63,366 nt of DNA from Vampirovibrionales bacterium. Its GTDB lineage: Bacteria; Cyanobacteriota; Vampirovibrionia; Vampirovibrionales; Vampirovibrionaceae. Below are positions 15,958 to 24,770 of the stretch, one piece after another (positions within the stretch are counted from its first letter, which is position 1; each line of letters begins with the position of its first letter). Position numbers and translations under genes: made by a program. Location: the NCBI GenBank assembly GCA_016712355.1, contig JADJRF010000006.1, positions 1 through 63,366 on the forward strand, read 5' to 3'. The notes beneath the pieces are model-generated. The model did no database searches. It saw only the letters and a program-made list of their open reading frames with translations, and was not told where the DNA came from.

Positions 15958-17637
15958 ATGGCTAATGGCATTGTTTGGTATTTTGGCCCAGACCTGGATT
16001 CAGCCTTAGAAAATCCTGTTGTAATGCAGGGGAAGGATGAGGCCGGTAATGTATTGCACGAAGTGAGGTTTGGCGGAGTGCGATACGGTGATTTCCCGTA
16101 TTGCTTTATCGCTGATCCTGATGGACGGCTATATGTAGGACTGCATGATCTATATAATACCTATAGAACACCAGACCTGCATTTTGTTGTTTATCACCAA
16201 GAGGGTTATAGGATTGATTTTCCAGACCTGCACGGTGCAAATATTTTTGCATTGCATAGAGATTCAAGCGGAAATATATATGTTGGGGGATTAAACAACG
16301 CAGACGATGATACTTACATTTTTAGAAAATACAATTCCAGCGGCACGCTACAGTGGTCAAAAAAAGCAAGGACGATTGATGATAGCGTGCAGACAGGGGT
16401 TAGAAATATAAAGGAAGATGCAGGCGGGTATTTGTATGTCTGTGCGCAAGGGCTTTTCTCGGAACTCACAAAATACGATTCGTCTGGAAATCACCAATGG
16501 ACGCAAGTCGTTAAAAGTGAATCCGGCATATCCGGCATAAAGTTTATCGCTATCGACTCATCAGGATATATCTATACCGCTGGAGATAACGCACAAGGGT
16601 ATTATCAGGGTGAGGCTTACGACCCATACGACTGGACGTGGAACATCACTTATTTTGATGAAGCCACGTATACGGGTGGGCAGCATGAATATTACAATAT
16701 CATCAAATGGGACTCTAGCGGGAATTTTATAGCTGGCGCATATACCGGCAGCAAGACTGATGACTTTAAAATAGTTAATGACTATCTCTATATTTTATCG
16801 AATGCAGGGTTTCATAAATTATCAACGTCATTTGTTCAGCAGAGTTTCACTCCACCATCTTTTAATCTTCCTGTTTACGCCTCGTTTTCAATATTCGATA
16901 TAAACCCGGATGACGAAACGGTTTATACAGCGAACTCTCAAAGACCGCTAGGCGTTAAGTTTACCGATCAAACATTAATGCCGTCTTTGCCGATCCCGAT
17001 GTTTCTAGGGGAACCGTATTGGCAAGGCGACCGCTATAATATCATCCCATCGCTTGCGCTTAACTATGCGCTAAAAGCGCCGTCCGTTATTCGGGACTTC
17101 GCCGGTGCATTTCAACTGCCGAATATCTACCGCTGCTATTTGACCGGCGGAAGCGGGACCATTGAGTTGCAGCTTGCATCATTCTCTTGCCGCCGTGGTT
17201 ATGGCGTGATGACCATCAGTGCGGTTTGTCCAGCATTGACCGATTCACAGGTCCAGCAAGTCATTGACCGAGTTGCTGGAAATCTCATCATCAAGCGCGG
17301 GATCAAATTTGCAAATGGAGTTGAGCAACTGGATGAGATGCTGGTTGCACCGCTTTCCGAGAGTCCATATAGACTAGATACGGGCGGGCGATCAGCCAGT
17401 ATGACGCTGGACGCAAAGAGCGATGCCGAGATAGAGAACCCTAAGACGCGAGCTATTCAAGGAATTAGCTATCGGAATTCCGCAAACGGCAGTCGCCGCA
17501 TTCGCTGTTCTGTCGATACGTATCTGCGTCCTGGTGATACTGCTGACTTGGGTGGAGAGGAAACCATGATTGTAGGCGAAATCACTTATGCAATCTCGCC
17601 AACACAAGCATTCATGGAAATCAGCGAGGCAAGCTGA
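15958..17637 (+). CDS. Beta-propeller tail protein, copy 1
   Basis: 559-aa protein. Residues about 90-310 hold SBBP/NHL-type propeller blades: DSSGNIYVGG, KYNSSGTLQWSKK, DSSGYIYTAGD, KWDSSGNF. The C-terminal 180 residues form another module starting RCYLTGGSGTIELQLASFSC and ending near MIVGEITYAIS; it also occurs at the end of the next gene. The module probably anchors the protein to the tail tip, and the propeller may bind a ligand or receptor; both are inference. A strong candidate for tail-tip display. Confidence 0.65.
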   Translation: MANGIVWYFGPDLDSALENPVVMQGKDEAGNVLHEVRFGGVRYGDFPYCFIADPDGRLYVGLHDLYNTYRTPDLHFVVYHQEGYRIDFPDLHGANIFALHRDSSGNIYVGGLNNADDDTYIFRKYNSSGTLQWSKKARTIDDSVQTGVRNIKEDAGGYLYVCAQGLFSELTKYDSSGNHQWTQVVKSESGISGIKFIAIDSSGYIYTAGDNAQGYYQGEAYDPYDWTWNITYFDEATYTGGQHEYYNIIKWDSSGNFIAGAYTGSKTDDFKIVNDYLYILSNAGFHKLSTSFVQQSFTPPSFNLPVYASFSIFDINPDDETVYTANSQRPLGVKFTDQTLMPSLPIPMFLGEPYWQGDRYNIIPSLALNYALKAPSVIRDFAGAFQLPNIYRCYLTGGSGTIELQLASFSCRRGYGVMTISAVCPALTDSQVQQVIDRVAGNLIIKRGIKFANGVEQLDEMLVAPLSESPYRLDTGGRSASMTLDAKSDAEIENPKTRAIQGISYRNSANGSRRIRCSVDTYLRPGDTADLGGEETMIVGEITYAISPTQAFMEISEAS

Positions 17638-19265
17638 TGGCCTACTATATCGCGGTTGGCGGCTTGCGGAATGCGTCTAATATCACACACCGGCTATTCA
17701 TTGATGGCACGTCTAGCCCGCTATATTCATTCGATCATTACGGCGAAATCAATGCAGTCGCTTATGACTCGTATGGAAATTGGTATGCCGCTGGTAAAGC
17801 GCAACTAGATACTAGTGACTATAGCGGCGTCTATACCGTCAGAAAGTACGACATTGACGGCAATCTATTATGGCGTCGGTACTATCACACAACGACACTC
17901 TACGGGATAGCGGTTAATGACGCTGGCGACGTTATCGTTGTCGGAGCGTCATCAGGCGGGAAAAGCATTCTCAAGTTTGATTCGTCAGGCACTGAACAAT
18001 GGAGCGCTGACCACGGGGCGGCCACTTATTGCGTGGCGCTGGACTCTAGCGGTAATGTTTATGTGGGCGGCGCGGTTTCGAGTAGCGTCTCTATTCGCAA
18101 ATACAACTCAAGCGGCACTCAGCAATGGACGGCTAATCATGCTGCAACGGTGCGCGGAATTTGTCTTGACTCTAGCGGGAATGTTTACGTCTGCGGAGAT
18201 ACAGCCAGCGGTCCTTACAATGTCAGACAGTATGATAATGATGGGACTCTGAATTGGTCTAGGAATTATTTATACTCAGCAACAAGCGGAACGGTTTACG
18301 GAATTCGGGCTGATTCAAGTCAAAATACTTACATTTGCGGAAAGACCAGCGGCGTATTCGGATTAGTCAGAAAATACAATTCCAGCGGCACTATTCAATA
18401 CGATTCGACGTATGGAGGCGGAAGCGATTTAAACGCCACTCCTTACGGGATTTTCTTGACGCCGGAAAGCGATGTTTATGTGTGCGGCATTCGATCCGCC
18501 AGCGTCGGGGAAATTGAAAAGTACAATTCCAGCGGGACTTATCAGACTGAGTACACGAACGCCGGTCGGCTCAATGCTATTTGCGCTTTCCAGATTGCGA
18601 CGATTACCGGTGTCCCCGCGCTGGCGCTAACTTTCGCGTTGGGAGTGCCCGGCGGTGGACGGGCCTACGAAGTTCCTGGATTGCCGCTGGCCTACTCGCT
18701 GGCGATCCCAACTAGTACCGCACCGCCCGTCCCCCCGTTGGGTGATGGGCAAGTCATCTACCGCTGCTATCTCACCGGGGCCAGCTTGATCGAGCTGCCT
18801 ATCGAATCCATTGAATGCCGGCGAAGACGCAATCAGAGTACGTGGTTGCTGCTGTCGGTTCCCACTGTGACCACGGCACAGCGAGCGGCAATCCTGGCGG
18901 CGGTAAACGTGGGCCAGTTGGTCATCTATTCCGGTTTGCGGGCCGGCGATGGGACCGAAACGCTAGGCGAGTTTCTGCGGGCGACGCTGACTGAAACCGA
19001 CGAAACTTTGGAGCCGTGGGGCGCTTCCATGGTCTTAACCGCGCGGGTGGCGGCGGTGCTGGAAACCTTGCAGACTCGATCACTGGAAGGCGTCTACCAA
19101 CGATCCGATGCTAGCGGGAGAAAGTCTATTTCATGCGTCAAGGTAAATCCGATCTTACGTCCAGGCGATACCGTGACGGACGGCGATTGGTCATTCGTGG
19201 CTGACTCAGTGACCTACAAAATATCGGCGCTCAGTAGCGATATGACCGTGCGGGAAGCGCCGTAA
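17637..19265 (+). CDS. Beta-propeller tail protein, copy 2
   Basis: 542-aa paralogue of the preceding gene. It has more regular blades (DSSGNVYVGG, KYNSSGTQQW, DSSGNVYVCGD, repeated about every 40-45 residues) in residues about 40-310, and the same C-terminal module (RCYLTGASLIELPIESIECR to ...FVADSVTYKIS). Start and stop overlap its neighbours by one base each. The pair looks like an old tandem duplication with blade number divergence. Confidence 0.65.
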   Translation: MAYYIAVGGLRNASNITHRLFIDGTSSPLYSFDHYGEINAVAYDSYGNWYAAGKAQLDTSDYSGVYTVRKYDIDGNLLWRRYYHTTTLYGIAVNDAGDVIVVGASSGGKSILKFDSSGTEQWSADHGAATYCVALDSSGNVYVGGAVSSSVSIRKYNSSGTQQWTANHAATVRGICLDSSGNVYVCGDTASGPYNVRQYDNDGTLNWSRNYLYSATSGTVYGIRADSSQNTYICGKTSGVFGLVRKYNSSGTIQYDSTYGGGSDLNATPYGIFLTPESDVYVCGIRSASVGEIEKYNSSGTYQTEYTNAGRLNAICAFQIATITGVPALALTFALGVPGGGRAYEVPGLPLAYSLAIPTSTAPPVPPLGDGQVIYRCYLTGASLIELPIESIECRRRRNQSTWLLLSVPTVTTAQRAAILAAVNVGQLVIYSGLRAGDGTETLGEFLRATLTETDETLEPWGASMVLTARVAAVLETLQTRSLEGVYQRSDASGRKSISCVKVNPILRPGDTVTDGDWSFVADSVTYKISALSSDMTVREAP

Positions 19266-20818
19266 TGGGCAAGGCGATCATTACCGCCAACGTGGGCGAC
19301 GGGCTGTATAAAGCGCGTCCACTCTACGACTTGACGCGGCTGAACAAAGAACTAGACAAGCTCAATACCGATCAAGCTGAATATTACGCACTACTCGGAA
19401 AAGCGGTCCTGTCGCTGTCACTGCTAGAAGATGAAACGGAAATCGCCCGCCGCGCGATGAACGAGGTCATCAATCAATGGCAACAGGACTTGCTTAATAC
19501 CGAAAACCCGCCTCCCATCGAGCCGCCCACGGAAGATGATCCAGAAACCGGGATGCCTTGGGAGCCGCAAGACAAAGCGCAATATGGGCCACTGGAAGAC
19601 GCCATAAACGCCGCGCGTACCGGGGCCGGAAAGTCTGCGCTCACCCGCGACGATGACCTTGATTTCGCAGCCCGTAGGCACGCATGGGACATGTCAGGGC
19701 ACCGGCTCATGGGGCACATTGGCAGCGACAAGAGCGTGCCCACAAGCCGGGTCGCGTTCACTGGCTACCAAGCAGATTTCGTGGTGGAGATGGTCGCGTG
19801 CGGGGCATTCACTGCCGGGAGCGCGGTCGCTCAATGGGCCATAAACAGCGCGTCGCCTATCTACAGCGATTCAGCGACTCAGGTAGGGGTAGCCTACACC
19901 TACAGTTCTGGACACCCCGCTACGCACCTCTGGGTAGCGCTGCTGGCCAATCCTGACCCAGACCCCGACCCGTCGCCGCCGGCCGTCACTTATCCAGATG
20001 ATCCAGCGCAAAAGACCGCACGGGAGCAAGAGGCCGGCATGGAAAAGATCGAGCCGCCAAAGACTGAAGTGCTGGCCCAGCCTGACAAGCTCACGGACGT
20101 TGTGCGCAAGTTCGGAATCGCCGCAGGCAAGGAAGCGGCGGCACGGCGCGAGGTCAAGCGGTTGCTGGCTGAGTACGATATTCGCTCCACGCGAATCAGC
20201 GAACTGCAAGCCCTGAAGACCTCTTTGAACACGCTGGAATACGATGTTTGGAGCACCTTCTATACTGAAGCGCTGACAGTTGGGCAAGAGATTGAAACCG
20301 CTGAACCACCGGGATACTGGCGGGATGATGCGACTCCCACGGTTGTTGCTGGCGGCGGTGTGTATCCACACAACTATCTATACACAGAACGACCTTGGAA
20401 TATAGCCGCGTTCGACTCGGCTCAGGTCAAGCCGGGCAAGCTGGCATCGTCGGTCCCGCTATCGCCGGAAGCCGTCTACTATAATGCCTGCCTAGAGCCT
20501 GGGCACCTGAAATGGAAGCCGCTATGGCGCTACGGGACCATCACGCGCCTGGACAAGCCGGGGAATCTGTGCGATCTGGCACTAGAAGTCGTGACGGCGC
20601 GGCTGTTCATTGATGAAGGAACCGCGCTTGACTTGAATGAAGCGGAGACGCTGACCAACGTAGTGATCTCTTACCCGCCCTGCAACGGGTACGGGTTCGA
20701 GGAAGGCGACGAGGTGCTGATTCTCTTCGAAGGCCATGACCGGGCTAGCCCGAAAGTCGTTGGGTTCCGCCGCGCGCCGCGCGATTGCAACGGAAGAGAG
20801 GATTGGTTGCAGCTTTAA
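19265..20818 (+). CDS. Tail-tip protein with CAP/SCP domain
   Basis: 517-aa protein. Residues about 1-75 are helical. Residues about 110-228 resemble the CAP/SCP (PR-1) fold: NAARTGAGKSALTRDDDLDF, then RRHAWDMSGHRLMGHIG, AVAQWAINSA and HLWVALL, the usual order of a CAP domain, here with His140 and a later His. A Pro/Asp-rich linker follows, then a helical stretch and a beta-rich end (YPPCNGYGFEEGDEVLILFE). CAP domains often bind lipids or act on the cell surface; a role in receptor or envelope contact is inference. Last gene of the rightward tail operon. Confidence 0.65.
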   Translation: MGKAIITANVGDGLYKARPLYDLTRLNKELDKLNTDQAEYYALLGKAVLSLSLLEDETEIARRAMNEVINQWQQDLLNTENPPPIEPPTEDDPETGMPWEPQDKAQYGPLEDAINAARTGAGKSALTRDDDLDFAARRHAWDMSGHRLMGHIGSDKSVPTSRVAFTGYQADFVVEMVACGAFTAGSAVAQWAINSASPIYSDSATQVGVAYTYSSGHPATHLWVALLANPDPDPDPSPPAVTYPDDPAQKTAREQEAGMEKIEPPKTEVLAQPDKLTDVVRKFGIAAGKEAAARREVKRLLAEYDIRSTRISELQALKTSLNTLEYDVWSTFYTEALTVGQEIETAEPPGYWRDDATPTVVAGGGVYPHNYLYTERPWNIAAFDSAQVKPGKLASSVPLSPEAVYYNACLEPGHLKWKPLWRYGTITRLDKPGNLCDLALEVVTARLFIDEGTALDLNEAETLTNVVISYPPCNGYGFEEGDEVLILFEGHDRASPKVVGFRRAPRDCNGREDWLQL

Positions 20819-20875
20819 TGAAGCTCTCGCCACAGTCAAGGGCGGACGCGGCAAGGCGATTGAGGAATTGTTGCG

Positions 20876-21094
20876 CTAAATATCTGGATCGTTCTCATCC
20901 GCCCACTTTTCAGCGTCTTCCATCGTATCAAATGGACCTGCCCACGCAACAATGGGCAGGCTATTGCTCCATGTTTCACCATGCCAAAAAGCCGATCCAG
21001 GAAAGAACCCCTAGTACGGGTCCCAACAATGCAGCGTTGCGTACCAGCCGGTCATAGGCGGCGTCTCATCATCGCGGCCCCATTCAAAGCTCAT
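20876..21094 (-). pseudogene. Small phage protein interrupted by an in-frame amber codon
   Basis: Read leftward from ATG 21092-21094, 72 codons give a continuous protein-like sequence except for one TAG at codon 28 (21011-21013): MSFEWGRDDETPP... WDPY, stop, then GFFPGSAFWHGETWSNSLPI ... ENDPDI. The second half (Trp-rich, FDTMEDAEKWADENDPD) is the typical C-terminus of small phage proteins of this layout. Either a nonsense mutation, a sequencing error or amber recoding. A perfect 8-bp inverted repeat (20937-20944 / 20953-20960) lies in it, near the meeting point of the two convergent operons. Confidence 0.55.
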
Positions 21095-21100
21095 CAGAGT

Positions 21101-21571
21101 CTACTCCCAAGGTTGCGGCTTCAAATCCGCTTTCAGATAGAGAGGATGGCACGGATAGCCGCCCTTTGTCAGTTTCAGGACGTGCATTCGGTGCAGGAAC
21201 CGCCGTACTGCATTCCCGCGCCCCATGTGCTCCCCATGCACTCCCCAAGCCGCGATCACGATTCCCGCGTCCGCCGCCAGCCGAATCAACGCCGTGTCGT
21301 TCTTGGGGCCAATCGGATCGTCAAACCGCTTCATCACGAGCGGATCGGTCGAACGATAAGCAAAGATATTCGTCATGTACAGCGCGCCGTATCCCCATGA
21401 TTGCGCGTACCGGATGCAGCGGCGGACGGTCGGATCGTCTTGTGTTTCGTCCGCCGTGGATGGATTCAGGCCGATGAACATTGCATAGTCACCGGGTGCC
21501 CAGCGCCGCAACAGCGAATAGCGCCATGTGCGGCATGGGCTGAATGTGGCAGTGCGTTCGATGATCTTCAT
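21101..21571 (-). CDS. DUF1643 protein
   Basis: 156-aa protein with the DUF1643 pattern: MFIGLNPSTADETQDDPTVR near residue 31, then RCIRYAQSWGYGALYMTNIF, and GIVIAAWGVHG. The family is common in phages and bacteria with no assigned reaction. It follows the 144-aa gene with ATGA overlap. Start ATG 21571. Confidence 0.85.
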   Translation of the reverse strand: MKIIERTATFSPCRTWRYSLLRRWAPGDYAMFIGLNPSTADETQDDPTVRRCIRYAQSWGYGALYMTNIFAYRSTDPLVMKRFDDPIGPKNDTALIRLAADAGIVIAAWGVHGEHMGRGNAVRRFLHRMHVLKLTKGGYPCHPLYLKADLKPQPWE

Positions 21572-22002
21572 ACCGAATCGACAAGCATGAGGTCTTCGCC
21601 GTACATCCAGCTTTTCCCGCTCGGAGTATCACACCCAATACACACCGGCATCCATACGTCACCACTATCAACACCGACCACTTTGTAGTCTTTCCCGATC
21701 TCAAGGCATTCGTACCCGAATTCTTGCTTTGATCGACCGCCAACCAACCGCACAGTATCGCCAACCTTGATAGTCGACGGATCGATGGGCTTGAGGGTTT
21801 GCGATGACCGAACATAAGCAGCCAACTTCTTTAACGCCTTACAGCTCTCTTCCCTATCAAGTTCAATTTGTAACTGAATGGCGGACTTTCCATTCCCAGC
21901 AGTAGGCAGACTACGATGCTCAAGCCAAGAAATCCCGCAATCGTTTGGATTGGAGCGACATTGAGCCGGCAGGATACCGGCGATGTTGTATAGTGATTTC
22001 AT
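21568..22002 (-). CDS. Hypothetical protein with KOW-like C-terminus
   Basis: 144-aa protein. The N-terminal part has three Cys and may be a separate piece; residues about 75-140 (TIKVGDTVRLVGGRSKQEFG and following) read as a small SH3/KOW-like beta barrel seen in many phage small proteins. Overlaps DUF1643 by 4 bases. No function assigned. Confidence 0.5.
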   Translation of the reverse strand: MKSLYNIAGILPAQCRSNPNDCGISWLEHRSLPTAGNGKSAIQLQIELDREESCKALKKLAAYVRSSQTLKPIDPSTIKVGDTVRLVGGRSKQEFGYECLEIGKDYKVVGVDSGDVWMPVCIGCDTPSGKSWMYGEDLMLVDSV

Positions 22003-22015
22003 TGCGTTATCCTAA

Positions 22016-22246
22016 TCACTCAAACTTCATTCTTTCAAGTTTCGCTATCTTCTTCTTCAAGCTAGCGATTTTATTAACGCGCATTTCCTCTGCGCGCGCG
22101 ATGGCCGCTGGTTTATTGTAAAACCAGTCAACTGGATTAACCATCGGTTGAATATCGTCTATAACGACATAATTGTTGTAAAACTCAGGATTATCAAGTT
22201 CGATAATGCCTTTTGTTAGCGCAAATTTCGTAACGTAGGTTTTCAT
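22016..22246 (-). CDS. Hypothetical protein with basic C-terminal helix
   Basis: 76-aa protein. The first half is beta-like (YVTKFALTKGIIELDNPEFY); the C-terminal 25 residues form a Lys-rich amphipathic helix (MRVNKIASLKKKIAKLERMK). It overlaps the preceding gene by 4 bases. Resembles small phage early proteins; unassigned. Confidence 0.55.
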   Translation of the reverse strand: MKTYVTKFALTKGIIELDNPEFYNNYVVIDDIQPMVNPVDWFYNKPAAIARAEEMRVNKIASLKKKIAKLERMKFE

Positions 22247-22491
22247 TCTTTCTCCTCCAAGCGACGCTTCACGTTGATAATGTTCTGGTAGTTCGTCGGC
22301 TCGAAATGAGCGTCGAGTTTAACTACCATGACGCAATCCTTATCAATTCCGCCGCGCAATGCTAGCAAGCATCCTGGAGTAAAATCGTTATCTACAACCG
22401 AATGGATTTCTGGATGCAACGCAAAGTATCTTGCCGCCCGTTCCGCGAACCGGATTTGCTCCAGTTCATCTTCAACTTTAACCGTTCGCAT
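22243..22491 (-). CDS. Hypothetical early protein
   Basis: 82-aa acidic protein (VEDELEQIRFAERAARYFAL at the start; INVKRRLEEKE at the end). Coupled by short overlaps on both sides. No recognised domain. Confidence 0.5.
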   Translation of the reverse strand: MRTVKVEDELEQIRFAERAARYFALHPEIHSVVDNDFTPGCLLALRGGIDKDCVMVVKLDAHFEPTNYQNIINVKRRLEEKE

Positions 22492-22696
22492 TTCTGAATT
22501 CCTCGTATTGGCAACGACTGACTAGCTTGCCGTTATTCCACAATTCCAGAGACTCGCCCTTCATGATAGTGCGCGCTTCTTTGTCGTAAAGATCAAACGC
22601 CGTGACCTTGCAGCGCGTTTTCACGATAGGGATGATTGCGTTCGAGTAATTCTTTATTACTATCCACATATCAGCCGCCATTCCTGACGAATTCAA
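22478..22696 (-). CDS. Hypothetical early protein
   Basis: Up to 72 aa; MWIVIKNYSNAIIPIVKTRC and GESLELWNNGKLVSRCQYEE are its clearest parts, a beta-rich small protein. The start could be ATG 22696 or the internal ATG at 22681 (MAADMW). Overlaps both neighbours. Confidence 0.45.
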   Translation of the reverse strand: MNSSGMAADMWIVIKNYSNAIIPIVKTRCKVTAFDLYDKEARTIMKGESLELWNNGKLVSRCQYEEFRNANG

Positions 22697-23069
22697 GTGT
22701 TCGTTGCAACAGGCCGATCATGGGGGATGGGTCGTTTTCTGATTTGCTATAAACAGAATCTACTAATGGCCAGCAGCATCGGTGCCCCTGCATCCTAAAA
22801 ATCGGGCAATGATCTCCGTTCATATCTTTACACGCATAGCCATAGAGATATTTTTCGCACAATGCGCATGTATCGGTATCAAACACAAGACCATCACCGT
22901 CATAGGAAGAAATGCAATGATCCTCATAAGTCATCCCTTCCGGGATGTTCTCTTGCTTCGCGCCTTCCCACTTATTCATGCAGTGCATCAAGCACTCTTC
23001 GTCGGACGCTTGCGCAAGTTCGCTAGCAGGAACCGGGTAATGCTTGGCAAGCCATTGTTCAGGGGTCAT
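22671..23069 (-). CDS. Cys-rich putative zinc protein
   Basis: 132-aa protein with many Cys: TDTCALCEKYLYGYACKDMN followed by GDHCPI and HRCCW. The C-x2-C and further C/H residues suggest a metal site. MTPEQWLAKHYPVPASELAQ begins the protein. It lies in the same leftward operon as the recombination genes; role unknown. Confidence 0.55.
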   Translation of the reverse strand: MTPEQWLAKHYPVPASELAQASDEECLMHCMNKWEGAKQENIPEGMTYEDHCISSYDGDGLVFDTDTCALCEKYLYGYACKDMNGDHCPIFRMQGHRCCWPLVDSVYSKSENDPSPMIGLLQRTLEFVRNGG

Positions 23070-23091
23070 TCTGGAGTCCTCTTCGGTGAAT

Positions 23092-23116
23092 ATGCCGCCC
23101 CATGATGGGGCGGCAT
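23092..23116. promoter_or_regulatory. Perfect 11-bp hairpin between early genes
   Basis: ATGCCGCCCCA and TGGGGCGGCAT flank a 3-base loop. It lies in the 256-base gap between the ATPase gene and the Cys-rich gene, on the leftward transcript. No T-run follows on either strand, so it is more likely an RNA processing or stability element than a terminator. The rest of the gap (23117-23325) holds only a 17-codon frame and no convincing gene. Confidence 0.45.
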
Positions 23117-23325
23117 GGAATATAACTCCGGTTTGCGTTACGTCTACATGGCCGTATCCTCAGTTATTGGCAGCGATTTGAACTTAACTTGTGGCGGTCG
23201 CTGGTTCGCCTTCAAAGTGAGACTGTGAACGCTCACTTACAAAAGCTGCATCATCGCCCAATACTCAGGATTGAAGAACGCGGCGATAATCATGGCGGCA
23301 TTAGCTATCCGGTTATCGGTTGTTT

Positions 23326-24765
23326 TTACTGCTTAACCGCCACAATCCCATCGTCCGCGCTGCATTCTGCCGTGAGCACCACCACTTTCGCAGTCTTGGC
23401 TTGTGCGTCAATCGCGGCGCGGTTCTCTGGGTCCAGACCCTCCCAAGCCTCTTGTGGGATGACCAGCAGGCCACCGGTTCCAACCGCCTGAATCGCGATG
23501 TCCAGGGCGATACGCCACCGTTCGCCGGCTGACAAGTCGGCATAGAATGTGGCTCCGCGCTTCGTGTTCGTCACGAGCCGGCCATCGATGACTCGCAGCG
23601 GACACGCCGGAATCTCCGCGACGATCTCAGAGAGCACCTCATCCGTCTGCCTAGCCTTTTCCCGCAGCTCCTTCGCCTCTTCGGCGTACTCCTGGGCAGT
23701 CAGGATCAAGGCGTCCGCCCGCTCCCGCTGTTGCATCATGACCTGTTGTTGGGCGGCCTTGGCTTGCGCGGCCTTGGCTGCTTCCAGTTCCGAAGTGGCG
23801 GCGGAGAGTGCAGCGGCGGAGGGCGGATCGACATGCGATTCATGGATTTGCCGAGCCAGTTCTTCTCGCAATTTGGCTTGCTCAGACTTGGAGTCGTAAT
23901 GAGCGCCAGCAATGCGAAGGTCTTCAGCGCTTTGCTTGTATTGCGCGAGGGCCGCTTCGTATTCAAATTTCAGTTGCAGCGCACGCGCCTTTTTTTGTGC
24001 TGTCTCGACTTCAAGTCGATCCGCTTCTTGCAGCGCCTTGTCAAGATCGACTGCCGGCAACTCTTCCAGACGCTCCATCGCCGCCTCGATCCGAACCTTG
24101 GCCGCTTCCGCTAGTTCAGCCTGTTTTTGTAGGGCGTCCAGCGCCCGAATCGCCGCCGTGACTCGCTCTTGCGTCGCCGCCGGATCGATGGGCGTATTCA
24201 GGTCGCCGGCCAGCGATTCGATGATGGCTGTCGCCGCTGCTTCGTCCTTCGCGCTGAACTTCTCGTACTCATTCGCGCCGATGTTCAGCCGCTTCCGCAA
24301 CTCAGCCATGGCCGAAACCGGATCATCCAGACTCAGATCTTTGGTCAGATTCTCTGGAAACCCGTGCAGGTCGCCCTTGCTGATGTCGGCTTTCGAGAGT
24401 CCAACCAGCGCCTTGATGCGCTTGGAGTCGGCGCGTTCAGGGTCAACAAAGCCGGGGTCCACGAGATCGGCGATGGATAGACGCCCCTCCAGGGTCTCGA
24501 CCTGGAGTTCCCCTTGCCGACGCACCGACCTGGATACCTTCATCGTGACGCCGGCCACGCTGACGGAGCCACTTTTAGCCATGTCCGTGATCGGCGGCTT
24601 TCCTTTTCCCGTCATCGCGGATTGGATAGCATCAAGCGCGGTGGATTTTCCGCTGCCGTTGCGTCCGGTGAGCACCACGACCCCGCCGTCTTTCGGGATC
24701 AAAATCTTGGCCGACCGTATCGCACCAATATTGTCTAGTTCAATCACATAATCTGCTGTGTTCAT
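23326..24765 (-). CDS. RecF/SbcC-like AAA ATPase
   Basis: 479-aa SMC/Rad50-type ATPase. Walker A GRNGSGKST (34-42) follows an N-terminal DNIGAIRSAKI strand; a long coiled coil spans about 170-380; the C-terminal lobe has the signature LSAGERWRIALDIA (about 411-424) and Walker B-like LLVIPQEAWEGLD. Such proteins pair with nucleases in DNA end processing and recombination. It lies downstream of a YqaJ exonuclease and a 206-aa protein, forming a phage recombination cassette. ATG 24765. Confidence 0.85.
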   Translation of the reverse strand: MNTADYVIELDNIGAIRSAKILIPKDGGVVVLTGRNGSGKSTALDAIQSAMTGKGKPPITDMAKSGSVSVAGVTMKVSRSVRRQGELQVETLEGRLSIADLVDPGFVDPERADSKRIKALVGLSKADISKGDLHGFPENLTKDLSLDDPVSAMAELRKRLNIGANEYEKFSAKDEAAATAIIESLAGDLNTPIDPAATQERVTAAIRALDALQKQAELAEAAKVRIEAAMERLEELPAVDLDKALQEADRLEVETAQKKARALQLKFEYEAALAQYKQSAEDLRIAGAHYDSKSEQAKLREELARQIHESHVDPPSAAALSAATSELEAAKAAQAKAAQQQVMMQQRERADALILTAQEYAEEAKELREKARQTDEVLSEIVAEIPACPLRVIDGRLVTNTKRGATFYADLSAGERWRIALDIAIQAVGTGGLLVIPQEAWEGLDPENRAAIDAQAKTAKVVVLTAECSADDGIVAVKQ

Positions 24766-24770
24766 ATCAA

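Noticed and set aside
24514..24738. Plus-strand ORFs over the ATPase gene
   Set aside because: Shadows of a minus-strand gene with clear Walker motifs.
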